This document shows, in pieces, positions 51,636-62,375 of a stretch of 64,000 nucleotides of DNA. Each line of letters starts with the position of its first letter. The stretch's first letter is position 1. The DNA is taken from contig CM030851.1 in NCBI GenBank assembly GCA_018105865.1, positions 5,535,828 to 5,599,827 on the forward strand. Reading direction: 5' to 3'. The notes beneath the pieces were generated by a model. The model saw only the letters and a list, made by a program, of their open reading frames with translations, made no database searches and was not told where the DNA came from. Source of the stretch: Metaphire vulgaris. Taxonomy: Eukaryota > Annelida > Clitellata > Crassiclitellata > Megascolecidae. The translations under genes were made by a program, and so were the position numbers.

Positions 51636-51724
51636 CAGAGGGCCATATTTCCATTCATCGTAGCATCTTCATTTTTACGACCTAATATCTGTACAGCTTG
51701 AATTGAGAATTCCTGAATTAGAGT
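51636..51724 (-). CDS. ICE1: ICE1-like host gene, exon 3 (89 nt)
   Basis: Acceptor GAGTTTTGCAATATTTCAG and donor CTCTG|GTGAGT are both strong. Only frame 0 is open: TLIQEFSIQAVQILGRKNED and ATMNGNMAL plus TG. Enters in phase 0 and leaves in phase 2, exactly completed by the first base of the 32-nt exon 4. A helix-rich segment; homology rests on continuity with exons 4 and 5. Confidence 0.75.
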
Positions 51725-51799
51725 CTGAAATATTGCAAAACTCAAATAATATGAGGAATATGAGGAAAATACCAGAAATAAAATTAATTTATAAGCCCT

Positions 51800-53993
51800 T
51801 TAACCTTATAAAGAGGGAATTAAATTTTTTAAGTCATCCCCCCACGGGGAAATTAATTTTTGGAAAAGGCGTTCGTATGAAAACGTGAACATATACGTTA
51901 TAAACTTACTATATTTCAGGCTATATAGAAGCTAGAAAGATGCAGTTTGCACCGTTGTTGAGCATTTGTATTGCTCTTTCTATCCATCAGTGCCAAAAGA
52001 AAAAAGTTGGGTGTAGGGACCACTCTACACCCCAAAATCGCACCCCTCCCCAACATTTTGTTCAAATTTTGATCAAAGGTCAATAGCAAAACGTCTTCAG
52101 CGGTAAATCCCCAAATGTGAGTGATAGAGTTCTAGAGGAGTGTAATTGGAACAGAATGGTGCAAAAATTTTGAAGATCGGACCATATTTGGGGTAGTTAT
52201 GAAGTTTCATACCCAAGAGACAATTGCTGACTGAAATGACAATTATGCGAACGGATTTTCAATGTGAAAAACCGAACTCAGTATATTTCAGGCTATATAG
52301 AAGCTAGAAAGATGCGGTTTGCACCATTGTTGAGCATTTTTATTGGTCTTTCGAACCATCCGTGCAAAAAAAAATTTGAAGGGGGGGTAGGTCCACTCTA
52401 CACCCCAAAATCGGACCACCTCCGACAAAAAATTTTCAAAGCTCAATAAAAAAAATTTTCAGCGGTGACCCCCAACTGTTAGCGGGAAAGTTGTAGGGAG
52501 GTGTAATTGGAACAGAATAGTGCACAAATTTTGAAGATCGGACCATATTATCATATTAGGTCTTATCCTGGCTCCGTGACTACGTAACGGGCAGAATGCA
52601 GTCGGTCCGCTGTAACGGCCGAACGTCATTATACAGCAATGTCCTGAGTGGTGTTCCCCAGGGGTCTGTGTTGGGCCCTCTTTTGTTCATATTGTATGTT
52701 GCTGATGTTGGCCGAATCATCAAAGCCTTTGGACTAGACTAGCACAGTTATGCTGATGATAGCCAAATATATTCCTTCTGTCTACCGGCAGACTTGGACA
52801 GATTGCGGTCAAAGATCATTGAATGCATAGCTGAGGTCAAATCATGGATGTCATCTAATCGCCTGTCGTTTAACTCAGGGAAGACTGAGTTCCTTTGGCT
52901 AAGCTCCACGAGAAGGAGATCCCAAATAAACAGGACACCGTTTGAAATAGAGGACACTGTCATTGCTCCCTCTACCACCATACGACTGCTCGGCATTATT
53001 TTTGATGAGACACTGTCGTTCACGGATCATATAAGTAACGTGACATGTGTCTGTTATTATCAGTTGCGGAGAATCAGAAGCATCAGGCGATATATACCAA
53101 TGGATGTTGCGATACAACTGATTCGGGCGCTTGTTCTATCCAGGGTTGACCAATGCAATGGAGTCCTCCCTGGCCTTCCAGAGAGCTAGCTAAGCCGTCT
53201 CCAGTCGGTGCTCAATGCATCCTCTCGCTTGATCTTTGGAGCCCGCTGGAATGATCACGTGACACCGTTGCTTAGAGACAAGCTTCACTGGCTTGGGGTT
53301 CGAGAACGCATCACCTACAAGCGATGCCTGATTACATATCGGGCCCTGAACGACACCACCTGTCCTGACTACATATCAACACTCGTATGCAGGGCAACGA
53401 CGAACGACAGATGCGCGGAACTTCGATCCAGTAGTCGGACATTTTTGATCGTCCCTCCGCCTTCAAAGACTGCCGTGTTCGGTGACAGATCAGTCACGCG
53501 GGGAAACCCAGCCCTGTGGAACTCGTTGCCAAGTGATGTTATTAATGCGAAGTCCGTCGGCTGTTTTGAGAAGCTCCTAAAGACACACTTATTTAACATC
53601 TCTTATAAGTGACTCCTTTGTAAAGCGCTCTTGACTTTAGCTCCAGTTATGCTACTGCGCTATATAAATTGTCGTAGATAATAATAATAATAATAATATT
53701 TGGCGTAGTTATGATTTTTCTAACCTCCGGCTGAAGATTTTTCCTATACATTTTCCAGCCTTGGTTGTTACACAGCCAATATCTCTTGCATATATAGTCA
53801 GCATTATCGAAAACGGTGCTGCCGCCTATCGAATGGATGTGAACTAAATCGGTTGCCGCGTTGGATTTTTGAAAAAATTGCAGGTCCGCGGTACACAGTC
53901 GCTTATATAGCGCACCGTTTATAGACGGTGAACGCCATTAGGCTATGGTTTTTCGCCGTCGTCTATAAACGGCGAACCCTTGGAAGAGGTTAA
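51800..53993 (-). mobile_element. TTAA-flanked MITE, copy D, carrying a LINE
   Basis: TTAA at 51800-51803 and 53990-53993. Two internal units (51911-52200 and 52262-52549 plus 53701-53720) and the subterminal GCACCGTTTATAGACGG and CGTCTATAAACGGCG hairpins as in copies B and E. A LINE (52550-53695) sits in the second unit. Without it the MITE would be about 1.04 kb, like copy B. Confidence 0.8.
52550..53695 (+). mobile_element. CR1-like LINE 3' half, inserted in TTAA copy D
   Basis: TSD ATATT at 52545-52549 and 53696-53700. Coding: LRDYVTGRMQSVRC, GVPQGSVLGPLLFILYVADV, HSYADDSQIYS (catalytic YADD), LSFNSGKTEFLWLSSTRR, LLGIIFDETLSFTDHIS, LVLSRVDQCNGVLPGLPE, LQSVLNASSRLIFGARW, LHWLGVRERITYKR and FEKLLKTHLFNIS. 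Only two in-frame stops (52740 and 53188), so relatively young. Tail ends (ATA)n. Confidence 0.9.
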
Positions 53994-53999
53994 TTGAAA

Positions 54000-54436
54000 G
54001 CAGAAAATGGCCAAGCAATATAATCCAATTGATTTTGATGCCAATAGCAAGAAACGGAGACTCACTAGAATTGCAAAAATAATAGGACCAACTCACTAGT
54101 GTTATATGCAAGCAAAATTTTCTTATGAGTAAGGCTGTCAAATTAATGCTGTTAAAAGTTTCAACACAAATTTTGTTTGATCAGTAATAGAATGATCAAA
54201 CTTTTAATTAATTAAAAAATAAACTTTTGGCTTTGCTGTTAAATGAACACTGCTACATAATTGTCATTGATAAAAACTGTTAGCAACATTAAACAATTGA
54301 CATTTGAGTTTACATTATCATTGAATTGATTGAATACTTACTTCTCAGTTTGCAACATGCTGCATGACTCTAAATTTCGACTTTAAAATAAATTAATTTA
54401 AGTTTATTATATGCTGTTGCCGACATAGTTATGGTT
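54000..54436. other. AT-rich intronic sequence
   Basis: TTAATTAATTAAAAAATAAA at 54204 and similar runs; no feature recognised. Confidence 0.35.
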
Positions 54437-55462
54437 ATGGCACTGGACAACTTCTATAGCGCCGTAGCATAGTGAAGGCCAAAGTCAAAGGTGCTGTCGA
54501 CAATGCTGACAAATCAACATGGAATGGAAGATGTTGGTCTTAAGGGAAAATCCACTCAGATGGCACGAAAGAGGTCGCTGCTGTGTTGAAATAGGGCAGT
54601 GAGCCCTTCAGAAGGCAGTCTTCCGCAAGAAGACGTTCCGTCGAAGAATCAGTGGAACGCAGAAAGGATGTTGAAGGGTTGAAGGACCACATGGATGCTG
54701 AGAGAAAATCTCCGCGTGGTGAAAATCAGGCAGTGAATCCTCGAGGGCGGTCGTCTGCGAGACAATAATCCATCGCCGAACCTGACGGGAACCGACTGAA
54801 AATGGAATTCTGCGCGTGAACCAGAACAGTCTTTGCCCTTTATAGCCTGTAGACCAGTGGTTCCCAACCTTTTTTAGGCCACGCCCCACCAAAGTCGTTT
54901 TAAAAACCTTACGTCCCTCCATGGCACACGCACAGAAGCAATCACAGAAATTGTATTATCGGAATAACATGCAATTATATGAAAAACAGCAACGACAGAT
55001 ACAAAACATGCAAAGCAGAACTGAATTGCATTAATATACATTGCTCATTTAGTAATGAAAGCTTCTTCTATGAATCTATATTCCATAAGTTCGTTAACAA
55101 TCGTCATTTTAATTATCCTGTTCTAAAAATTTTAAACATTGAAATTGCCCAATTGCCCCCCTAAATAATGAAATTGCCTCCCATGTTCCCATGTTGGGAA
55201 CCACTGCTGTAGACTATGCTGACAGGCTGGTGGCTTAGATAAAATGGCAGGCTAACCACGCTGACACGGGCGACATAAATCCGATCCGTTCAGTGCACAG
55301 AAAACGCAAAGACAATCACTGACCGCTTCAAAGACGACAGCTAGGCGACAATCCACGCAATAATTAGCACAAAGAAATAAGCGCAAGACGTCAGTAAAAC
55401 TGCCAAGAACGGTGATATTCCAAAGCACAGACACATGCGAGCAGCCAAAATGGCGCTACCGG
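54437..55462 (-). mobile_element. SINE-like retroelement with a LINE tail, copy 2
   Basis: Homologous to 32340-33005 on both sides of a hAT MITE (54855-55206). The minus strand starts with CGGTAGCGCCATTTTGGCTG, then GCAGTTTTACTGACGTCTTG, and ends with CACCTTTGACTTTGGCC and CTACGGCGCTATAGAAG. Coding potential is not conserved between the copies. Part of its 5' region also occurs at 58618-58705. Confidence 0.6.
54855..55206. mobile_element. hAT-type MITE (CAGTGGTTCCCAACC), 352 bp
   Basis: Inverted ends CAGTGGTTCCCAACCTTTTT and CAGTGGTTCCCAACATGGG with an exact 8-bp duplication CTGTAGAC (54847-54854 and 55207-55214). The terminus is a widespread hAT end in animals. Interior AT-rich and non-coding. 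Confidence 0.9.
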
Positions 55463-56335
55463 AAGCCAAATCATTTTGTTGACAGTCTAAAACTAGTAAA
55501 TTATAATTCATAAAAAAAACTGATGGTAATGCTTTTAATTTGAGAAGTTTGCTACCTTTATTAGTTCATCATTTTAACTTAAGAGCCAGTCACTAGAGTA
55601 TTGCGGCTGTGACTGCAAAATGTCCAATTCAATTCTGTGAGCAACTATTTTCTGTGGCACATGACATTGCTAGCACGAAGAAGGCTTCTCCATTGCCAAC
55701 AAATGTCAAGAAACTAGTTTGCTTATCAGACTGGTTGAGAAAGTACAGTTTTACTTTCTGCTTGCAGAATGGTGAAGTGATTGCCTTATTGTAGGTCTAT
55801 GCTCTGATTATGGCTTGTTTTGTTTTTCAGTTCCAATTTCAAATCAAACATGACTATTGACCCAAGTAGCACAGCAGACTTAATTGACAATTTGGCAAAA
55901 ATTTACGTTAGGTAAAATAATTATGAGGCGGCTATGAGTATTTAGTCTCGCAAGCCCGATGCGATACAATATGTGCATTAAAATCGTGGTTAACACATGA
56001 TTAAAAAATTAATCATACGATTAACGCCGTTAATAAAATTAACACATTTACAGCTTTACTTATGAATAATCCTTAAATAGATGCAGAATAAGCTTGAAAC
56101 AGAAATTGCCCATAAGCAAGTCAGTGTTCAAGCACATTGGGGACACAAGACAAAATCAAAAATCTTATAATTCTTTTAAAAATGCAAAAGAAGCTAACTA
56201 ACCACTCTACCTATATCAACCAGGTCAAACATGATTAGCTGTGGCTAGGCATGTTGGACAGAGGGAATACCGGCCTCATCTGAGGCTTAAACCCTTTACC
56301 ATGGTGGCGATTTGTTTTTTAAAAAAGAGAAATGC
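55463..56335. other. AT-rich intronic sequence, nothing recognised
   Basis: GGTTAACACATGATTAAAAAATTAATC and TTAACGCCGTTAATAAAATTAAC near 55988-56045 (read in two parts) form local palindromic AT-rich words. No frame supported. Confidence 0.3.
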
Positions 56336-56545
56336 AATTATTTCAATGATTGCTATGGAGCATTCTCACTCAAATTGGTTCCATGTTCCATTTGGTGTTC
56401 CCTGAGATTCTGTGCTTGATCCTCTGCTGTACATACTCCTACTGCTGACCTTAACTTTTTAATTAGCTCATTTGGCTTCACTGTGCACTTCTATACTAAT
56501 GACATTCAAATTTACTGACATGGTCCTCACTATTCTCACACTCAC
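56336..56545 (+). mobile_element. CR1-like LINE internal fragment
   Basis: MIAMEHSHSNWFHVPFGVP and SVLDPLLYIL, matching 38488-38690 of the (ACATT)n LINE (IVMEHSRSNWIHVPFGVP). The YADD box is mutated. No tail. Confidence 0.7.
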
Positions 56546-56810
56546 ATAAAACACAGACAAGATACCAAGTGCATTCTAATGGAAGGCAGTACCAAAATTA
56601 TTTCCAAGAAATCCTAAAAGTTTGCAAATACAAAAACATGCATGGATTCAGAAGCACTGCTTTGTCATGACCATTCCACTTTTTCCAGATGGATTTGTGC
56701 TAGTTGTCTTTGCATGGGTCTTTCAGTAAATAAAGTGTTCTCTTTCAACAATAAAATTAAAACAATTTAGAAATTCATAGAAAATATTCTAAAAATAAAT
56801 TCTTTACTTT

Positions 56811-56812
<2 letters not shown>

Positions 56813-56881
<69 letters not shown>
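56813..56881. repeat. (AT)n microsatellite, ~34 repeats
   Basis: Uninterrupted TA dinucleotides from 56814 to 56881. Confidence 0.98.
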
Positions 56882-56885
<4 letters not shown>

Positions 56886-56896
56886 CTGAGACTAAC

Positions 56897-57031
56897 ATCA
56901 CTTAGTTTACAGCATTCAACGACCACGTTTTCTTGAGAAGGGGTAGTGAGCGGCTTAGTCTCAGAAGTCAAACCAGTTCTGCAGCGATTGTACCACATCG
57001 AAACCAAGTCTTCATTCAATTGAAGACATTT
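56897..57031 (-). CDS. ICE1: candidate ICE1-like host gene, exon 2 (135 nt)
   Basis: Acceptor GTTAATGTATTTTTGCCAG and donor GTGAT|GTTAGT. Exactly 45 codons, phase 0 to phase 0, which fits between exon 1 (ends phase 0) and exon 3 (starts phase 0). Encodes KCLQLNEDLVSMWYNRCRTG, then SQENVVVECCKLSD. It lies in a 93-codon open frame that runs into the (AT)n tract. Sequence similarity to ICE1 is not obvious; support is splice signals and phase only, and exons 1 and 3 would also join without it. Confidence 0.45.
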
Positions 57032-57394
57032 CTGGCAAAAATACATTAACATTGTCAAAAGCATCACAGCAGAGACGAGCCGTTTAAGCATACAAATGGA
57101 AGAAAGGTATCATGTATGAGATATCTCAGTGGATTTAGTGATAATCAAAGTGTAATGAAGAGTGATCAAAGTCTTTGGGCAAATCACTTTGATGAAGCTA
57201 GAAAACCACATACTGCATATCCATGTGGCACAGCATCACAGCACAAAGGAGGTATATAGTATACAGTGCATCAAGTTCTAACGGGGAGGGGTCTAAGAAA
57301 GTGTGACAGTTTGTGACAATGGGATGGGTAAAGGCCACAGTGACGTCACACTTTCAGTAAAAATAGAACCTCCCGCAAAGGTCTGTAAAGGCCT
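57032..57394. other. intronic, nothing recognised
   Basis: GTGTGACAGTTTGTGACAATGGG and AGTGACGTCACACTTTCAG near 57300-57355 (short inverted words). No frame supported. Confidence 0.3.
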
Positions 57395-57540
57395 ACATCC
57401 ATCCATTCAACTCTCCTCTTCACTCAACATTTTCAAGGAAAGGCTAAAGACTTGGCTGTTCTGCACTATCTATGAACTCTAACTATGTAATGTGTTCACG
57501 TAGTCCACCTGCGGACGAGTCACCACAATAATCTGAATGT
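57395..57540 (+). mobile_element. CR1/L2-like LINE 3' end
   Basis: FKERLKTWLFCTIYEL and a stop, then TATGTAATGTGTTCACGTAG and GGACGAGTCACCACAAT, the plus-strand version of the tail at 4760-4830. No microsatellite remains. Confidence 0.75.
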
Positions 57541-57555
57541 TTACTAACTTACTTA

Positions 57556-59573
57556 CCGTATTTCCACGCATATACTGCGCGCACGTGTATACCGCGCACA
57601 CACATATAACGCGTGGTTTTGGGTAGTTTATGTCTAAAAAGTTGTATAGCGCACACATGTATATAGCACGCACACGTATATAGCGCGCATGATGGGAATA
57701 AAAGTCGCTGTCGAGTCTAAGTTGCGGCCCCAACCGGAAATTTTCGGTAACCTCTTAGTAAAACGGGTTTTAAGTACTGATTGTGCTAAAAAAAAGACGC
57801 TATTGAATGCATAACAAATCAAATACAAAAGTCTGGTGTTTGGTGTTGTTCGTTTTATATTGCGTATGGCGCTCTTTCATTAACAAATCCTAGTCATTTA
57901 GCTATTTTCTTAGCGAATTCATTATTTAGCGCTCATTAGTTATCGAATTCTAGTTATTTAGCGCTCGTTTTTTAGTGAATTCGTTATTTAGCGTCTAGCC
58001 ACTTAATGCTCTTTCGTTATAGCGAATTCTAACTGTTTAATGCTCTTTTGTTGGCGAATACGTCATTTAGTGCTTTCGTTAGCGACTTCTACCTATTTTG
58101 CAATTTCTTGTTAGAAAATTAGTTATTATGCGCTCTAGTTATTTACTGCTTTTCCGTGAGCAAATTCTAGCTATTTAACGCTTGTTAGTGAATTCGTTAG
58201 TTAGCGTCCTTTTCTTTGGTGAATATTAGTTACTTAGCTTCATTTCGTGAGCAAATTCTAGATATTTAGTGCTTTTCTTAGCGAATTCGTTCTTTAGAGT
58301 CTAGCTGTTTAATGCTCTTAATTTAGAGAATTCTTAATTTAGCATTCTATGGTTAGACAATTGTAGCTATTTAGCTCATTTCCATTAGTGAATTTTCACT
58401 GAACGCGTCAGATATCAAATGGTAAGTAGTAAATAAATAATTATTTATAAATGGCTTTCCTGTGATCTCCGTGAAAATTCAATAGATAAAACATCGCCTC
58501 TTTGTATAACACGCCGCCTGAAAATCTGATGTAAAAACGAGCGACTTATAAACCTGTCTATAAGGAGAAAGAGCAGAGGACTACCGAAGATGAGAAGTCC
58601 GCACATTTAGCGCTAAAACCAAGCGCAAGATGACGGCAAACTGCCAAGAACGACAATTTTCCAAGGCACGTGCGTGCACGTGCAAGGCTGCCTTAAAGTG
58701 CCATACCGAAAAATTAACTAAGAAACAATACAATTATCTTTATTCATGTCAAGCACAGCATCAAATAGTACACATGAACAATACATTGTATTCTTTTATT
58801 TAAATAATTAACTAGGAAACAATAATTAATTAAGAAAAAATTTAGCTATGCAATTTAACTAGACAATTTATTCTTTTATTTCTAATTCTTTTATTTCAAT
58901 AATTTGTTTCAATAAATCATAATTAAAAATTCATTCAATAAATCATTATTTAAATGGTGATTATACAATTTTTATTTGAATGTCAGTTCTTTTCCATAAA
59001 ATAAATTTTACTTACATAGTCTTTGGAAGGATTAGCTCTGCGTTATATTGTAGCGAAATTATTATAATTTAGCCAAGATAGCCCGAGGTCCAATAATAAA
59101 GAATAGGTAGAGTATATAAGTAGTTTCTCCAATAGTCGTTAGGTGGCGCTGATGGTAAGGTAGATAGTTGATAGAATAAATAAATAAATAATAAAAATAA
59201 TAAGTGAAGTCCCTTAGTAATAATAACTGCCTGAGAAGTATGTAAAAAGTATAGGGAGGTTAAGTGTAGGGTATTCTATTCAGTAGGTGGCGCCTGTCGT
59301 CATTGAGTTATAGACCAATAGTTAGTTGCAGTTTAGCACACCTCCTTTAAGGTAGTATAGGAGTCTCATAAATATAGGTCCTACGAGTATATCTTACCTT
59401 TACGGTTTTATTCTTTCCGTTCTACTTCAGATAATGCTTTGTATTCAAATATTGGCAAGGAACTGTACGTGTAAAATAATTTTTATATACCGTGCACTTG
59501 AATATACCGTGCGGCCGCCTCTGGGGTTTGCAAAATTGCGTATACCAAGCTCGGTATATGCGTGAAAATACGG
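57556..59573. mobile_element. 2.0-kb element with CCGTATTTYCACGCATATAC ends
   Basis: Left end CCGTATTTCCACGCATATAC, right end (inverted) CCGTATTTTCACGCATATAC. Flanks TACTTA at 57550-57555 and 59574-59579 (or just TA). Subterminal CGCGCACACGTATA repeats. The interior holds a degenerate minisatellite (57865-58400), a piece related to the SINE-like element (58618-58705) and AT-rich DNA. No transposase. Confidence 0.75.
57865..58400. repeat. degenerate ~32-bp minisatellite, TTAGCGAATTCNAG units
   Basis: About 15 loose copies of a unit of the form GTTAGCGAATTCTAGTTATT followed by TAGCGCTCTTTTC. Words GAATTC and TATTTAGCGCT recur throughout. Unit lengths vary between ~28 and 40 bp. Confidence 0.75.
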
Positions 59574-59802
59574 TACTTACCTAAATACACCTGATAGAAG
59601 GTAGAGTAAAAGTGTTTGAAAGAGGACGTTTTGGCTCATTAACACTTTTCTGCCAGAGATACATAAAAATGTTAGGTTTCAATTATATTTGCTATAAATA
59701 GCAAATAGCTGAAAGTTGAATTTCTGTTTCGCTGCTGAAAATTTAACAAGAAATTGAATATATTAAATAGAAAACCTGTGTGACATAATTTATGGACAAA
59801 GT

Positions 59803-59894
59803 TTTAAGGGGTGTCCAAGATTTGTGACATGTTGTTACAGAGGAGGGGTCAAAAACTGTCAAAAATAGCATGACATACTTTATGGATGGCCTCT
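59803..59894. mobile_element. ~92-bp MITE related to 7187-7590
   Basis: Left GGTGTCCAAGATTTGTGACA and right (inverted) GGCCATCCATAAAGTATGTCA, with an interior GGGGTCAAAAACTGTC. The GTCCATNAATTATGTCA and TTTTTGACCCCTCC words match the larger MITE near 7.2 kb. Confidence 0.5.
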
Positions 59895-59969
59895 ATTGTA
59901 ATGCATGCCACGAAAAGAATGGTTTACGGACCATTAGGTATACAAAATGCAAAGCACAATGACTAGAAG

Positions 59970-60118
59970 GCATGTGACTATTTATATAACACCGTAAGCA
60001 TAGCAGAGCCAAAGACACTTTACAAAGAGTATGACTCCCAAAATAGATTTTCCGGTCTGTTTCTAAAAATGGGCTGGTGTTTGATCCTTCTGATTTCCAG
60101 TGGAATAGTATTCCATAG
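59970..60118 (-). mobile_element. CR1-like LINE 3' end
   Basis: On the minus strand GGAATACTATTCCACTGG, CAGACCGGAAAATC and TTGTAAAGTGTCTTTGGCTC end with TATGCTTACGGTG, a diverged version of the ...CTTTGGC...TATGCTACGGCGC tail. It borders the gypsy fragment and probably truncated it. Confidence 0.55.
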
Positions 60119-60120
60119 AA

Positions 60121-61833
60121 GTGGTCAGGAAATTGGAACCAGGGGACAAAGTTCTATTGTTAAGACACGCGACACAAAATAAGTTACTTTCCAGTTGGGA
60201 GGGTCCATTTTTAGTGCTTCAAATATTATCAAATACGAATTATGAAATTCAGGGAAGCAATGGCCCACATATTTACCATATCAATCTTTTAAAGAAATGG
60301 CACGATCGAAATGGCAATGATGATAATAGCCATATACCCACGATAAACATGATTTTAACCGCAGATCCACCGGAAGATGACTGCGAGACCATACCAGTTA
60401 TTGATAACATCCACAGTGAGAGTTTCGAGCACAACATGAATCATTTAAAACCAGAACAACAAGCACAAATAAAAGACATACTGGATGAGTTTAGTGACAG
60501 ATTCACTCAAAAACTAGGAAGAACTGCACTAATAAAACATACAATAAAATTAATCACAGACAAACCAATAGCACCGAGAATGTACAAAATTCCAGAGAGT
60601 CTAAAAAGTCAAGTTCATACGCAGTTACAAGAGATGCTAGAACAAGGCCTAATCGAGGAATCGAATGCTCCATATGTGAATCCCATTGTATGCGTTAGAA
60701 AAAAAGATAATTCCATTCGAATATGTTCAGACATGAGATTAATTAATGCGTATACAATAGCAGATGAATATCCAGCAAGCGACATGAGAAACATCCTAGA
60801 ACGTGCCGCAGGTGCAAAGTACATAACAGCTTTAGACGTACAGCAGGCCTTTTTTCAAATTGAGCTAGAAAAATCTAGTCGGCCTTACAGCAGCTTCAGA
60901 ACACCATGGGGTCTTTTTCAATATGTTGTAATGCCCCAAGGTTGCAAATATAGCTCAAAAACGTTTCAGAGGCTAAGTGACAAAATGTTAAAAGGAGCAA
61001 ATGACTATGCGGCAGCCCACATAGACGATTTTATTATTTTCAGCAAAACATGGGAAGAGCATGTTCAACATATTAGAGACATTCTCATGAGAATAAGAGC
61101 GGCGAATTTGACAGTCAATGCTGCAAAACGTAAATGGGGTCAGAAATCAATAAAAATCTTGGGACATGTACTCGAAGAGGGTCTAATCAAACCAGATCCA
61201 GAAAAAATAAATACAATATTAAATTATCCAATTCCAAAGACAAAACGGCAGGTAAGGGCACTGCTGGGCTGTGTAAATTTTTATCGCTCTCAGTTACGCC
61301 ATCTAGCGAGTATCATAACACCATTAATGGAGTTAACACGGAAGGCCAATCCAGACAAAATCGTTTGGACTGAGCGAGAGGACTCGGCTTTCAAACAGCT
61401 AAAATCAGCTTTAACCTCAGAATTATTTTTAGTGCCACCGAACATAGACCAACCTTATGTTCTTCGCTGCGACGCAAGCGGTTTTGGACTCGGAAGTGCT
61501 CTGCTACAGTTTGATGACCAAAATGTAGAGAGGCCCGTTGCATATGCTAGCCGAAAACTGCTTGATCGAGAGAAAAAAATGAGTACGATTGAGTGAGAAC
61601 TCCTTTCAATAATATGGGCATTAAACCATTTTCAGCAATATACCATTGGAAATAAAATCTTTGTATATACAGATCATAATTGCCTAAAGTGGTTAAATAC
61701 AATGGCCAACACAAATCCAAGACTAACTCGATGGCGATTAGCCATAAGCCGCTATGATGTAACGATAAATTACATCCCTGGGAGGCATAATGGATTAGCA
61801 GATAGCCTTTCGAGAGCTTATTCAGAGTCATAA
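60121..61833 (+). pseudogene. Ty3/gypsy pol fragment, integrase end upstream of RT and RNase H
   Basis: A 491-codon frame, then a TGA (61594-61596) and 78 further in-frame codons. Residues ~5-65 form an integrase C-terminal GPY/F module (LSSWEGPFLVLQILSNTNYE, YHINLLKKW). RT follows: IRICSDMRLINAY, ITALDVQQAFFQIEL, VVMPQGCKYSSKTFQ and AAHIDDFIIFSKTW (catalytic DD near residue 300). RNase H has RCDASGFGLGSALLQ (~450) and YTDHNCLKWL, GRHNGLADSLSRA. The domain order INT-RT-RH is that of Gmr1-like elements, not standard gypsy. 5'-truncated; no LTR recognised. Confidence 0.85.
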
Positions 61834-62310
61834 AAAGCTTACATTGTTGTACAAATAGTACCCATTACAAACATATGAAACCAAATGTCGTTTAAGAAAT
61901 CTGCATAGCCGATATATTGATATCTGAATCTAGTTTTGCGATTTGACCAAAACTTAAGCATGCATACAAAATTATCAGCGTTCATAACCATGTATTAAAA
62001 TAAAATGCTGCATATAAATGTTACGTTTCAGACCATATCGAGTGTTTTTTAATCTTTTATTGCTTTTACATCTGTACTTGCATTATAATATGTATGTTTC
62101 TACATTTTTTGTTGTTACTTTATGTGTACGATACAAGTTGTTCAAATTATATGTTTCAGATTTGTTGCATAACAATAAGTAACTTTACTAAGACTGTACA
62201 TCTCTTCCGAGAAAGAAACGATGTCGCTACGAATTCTTGCAAAACAAAAACCGCCATCTCAACATGATGTAGAGGCTGAAGAGTTACTATAATGATTATA
62301 ATCAATACAA
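61834..62310. other. probable 3' part of the gypsy element; no LTR identified
   Basis: AT-rich; TTTAATCTTTTATTGCTTTT-type tracts. A direct repeat partner that would prove an LTR is outside or lost. Confidence 0.3.
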
Positions 62311-62375
62311 TATTAAATTCATACATAGAAAATTTAGAACTATATCAGTTCTAAATTTTCTATTTATGAATTCAA
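62311..62375. repeat. 65-bp near-perfect hairpin
   Basis: TATTAAATTCATACATAGAA continuing through ATTTAGAACT on the left pairs with AGTTCTAAATTTTCTATTTA and TGAATTC on the right, with a ~5-nt loop and one mismatch. Confidence 0.9.
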
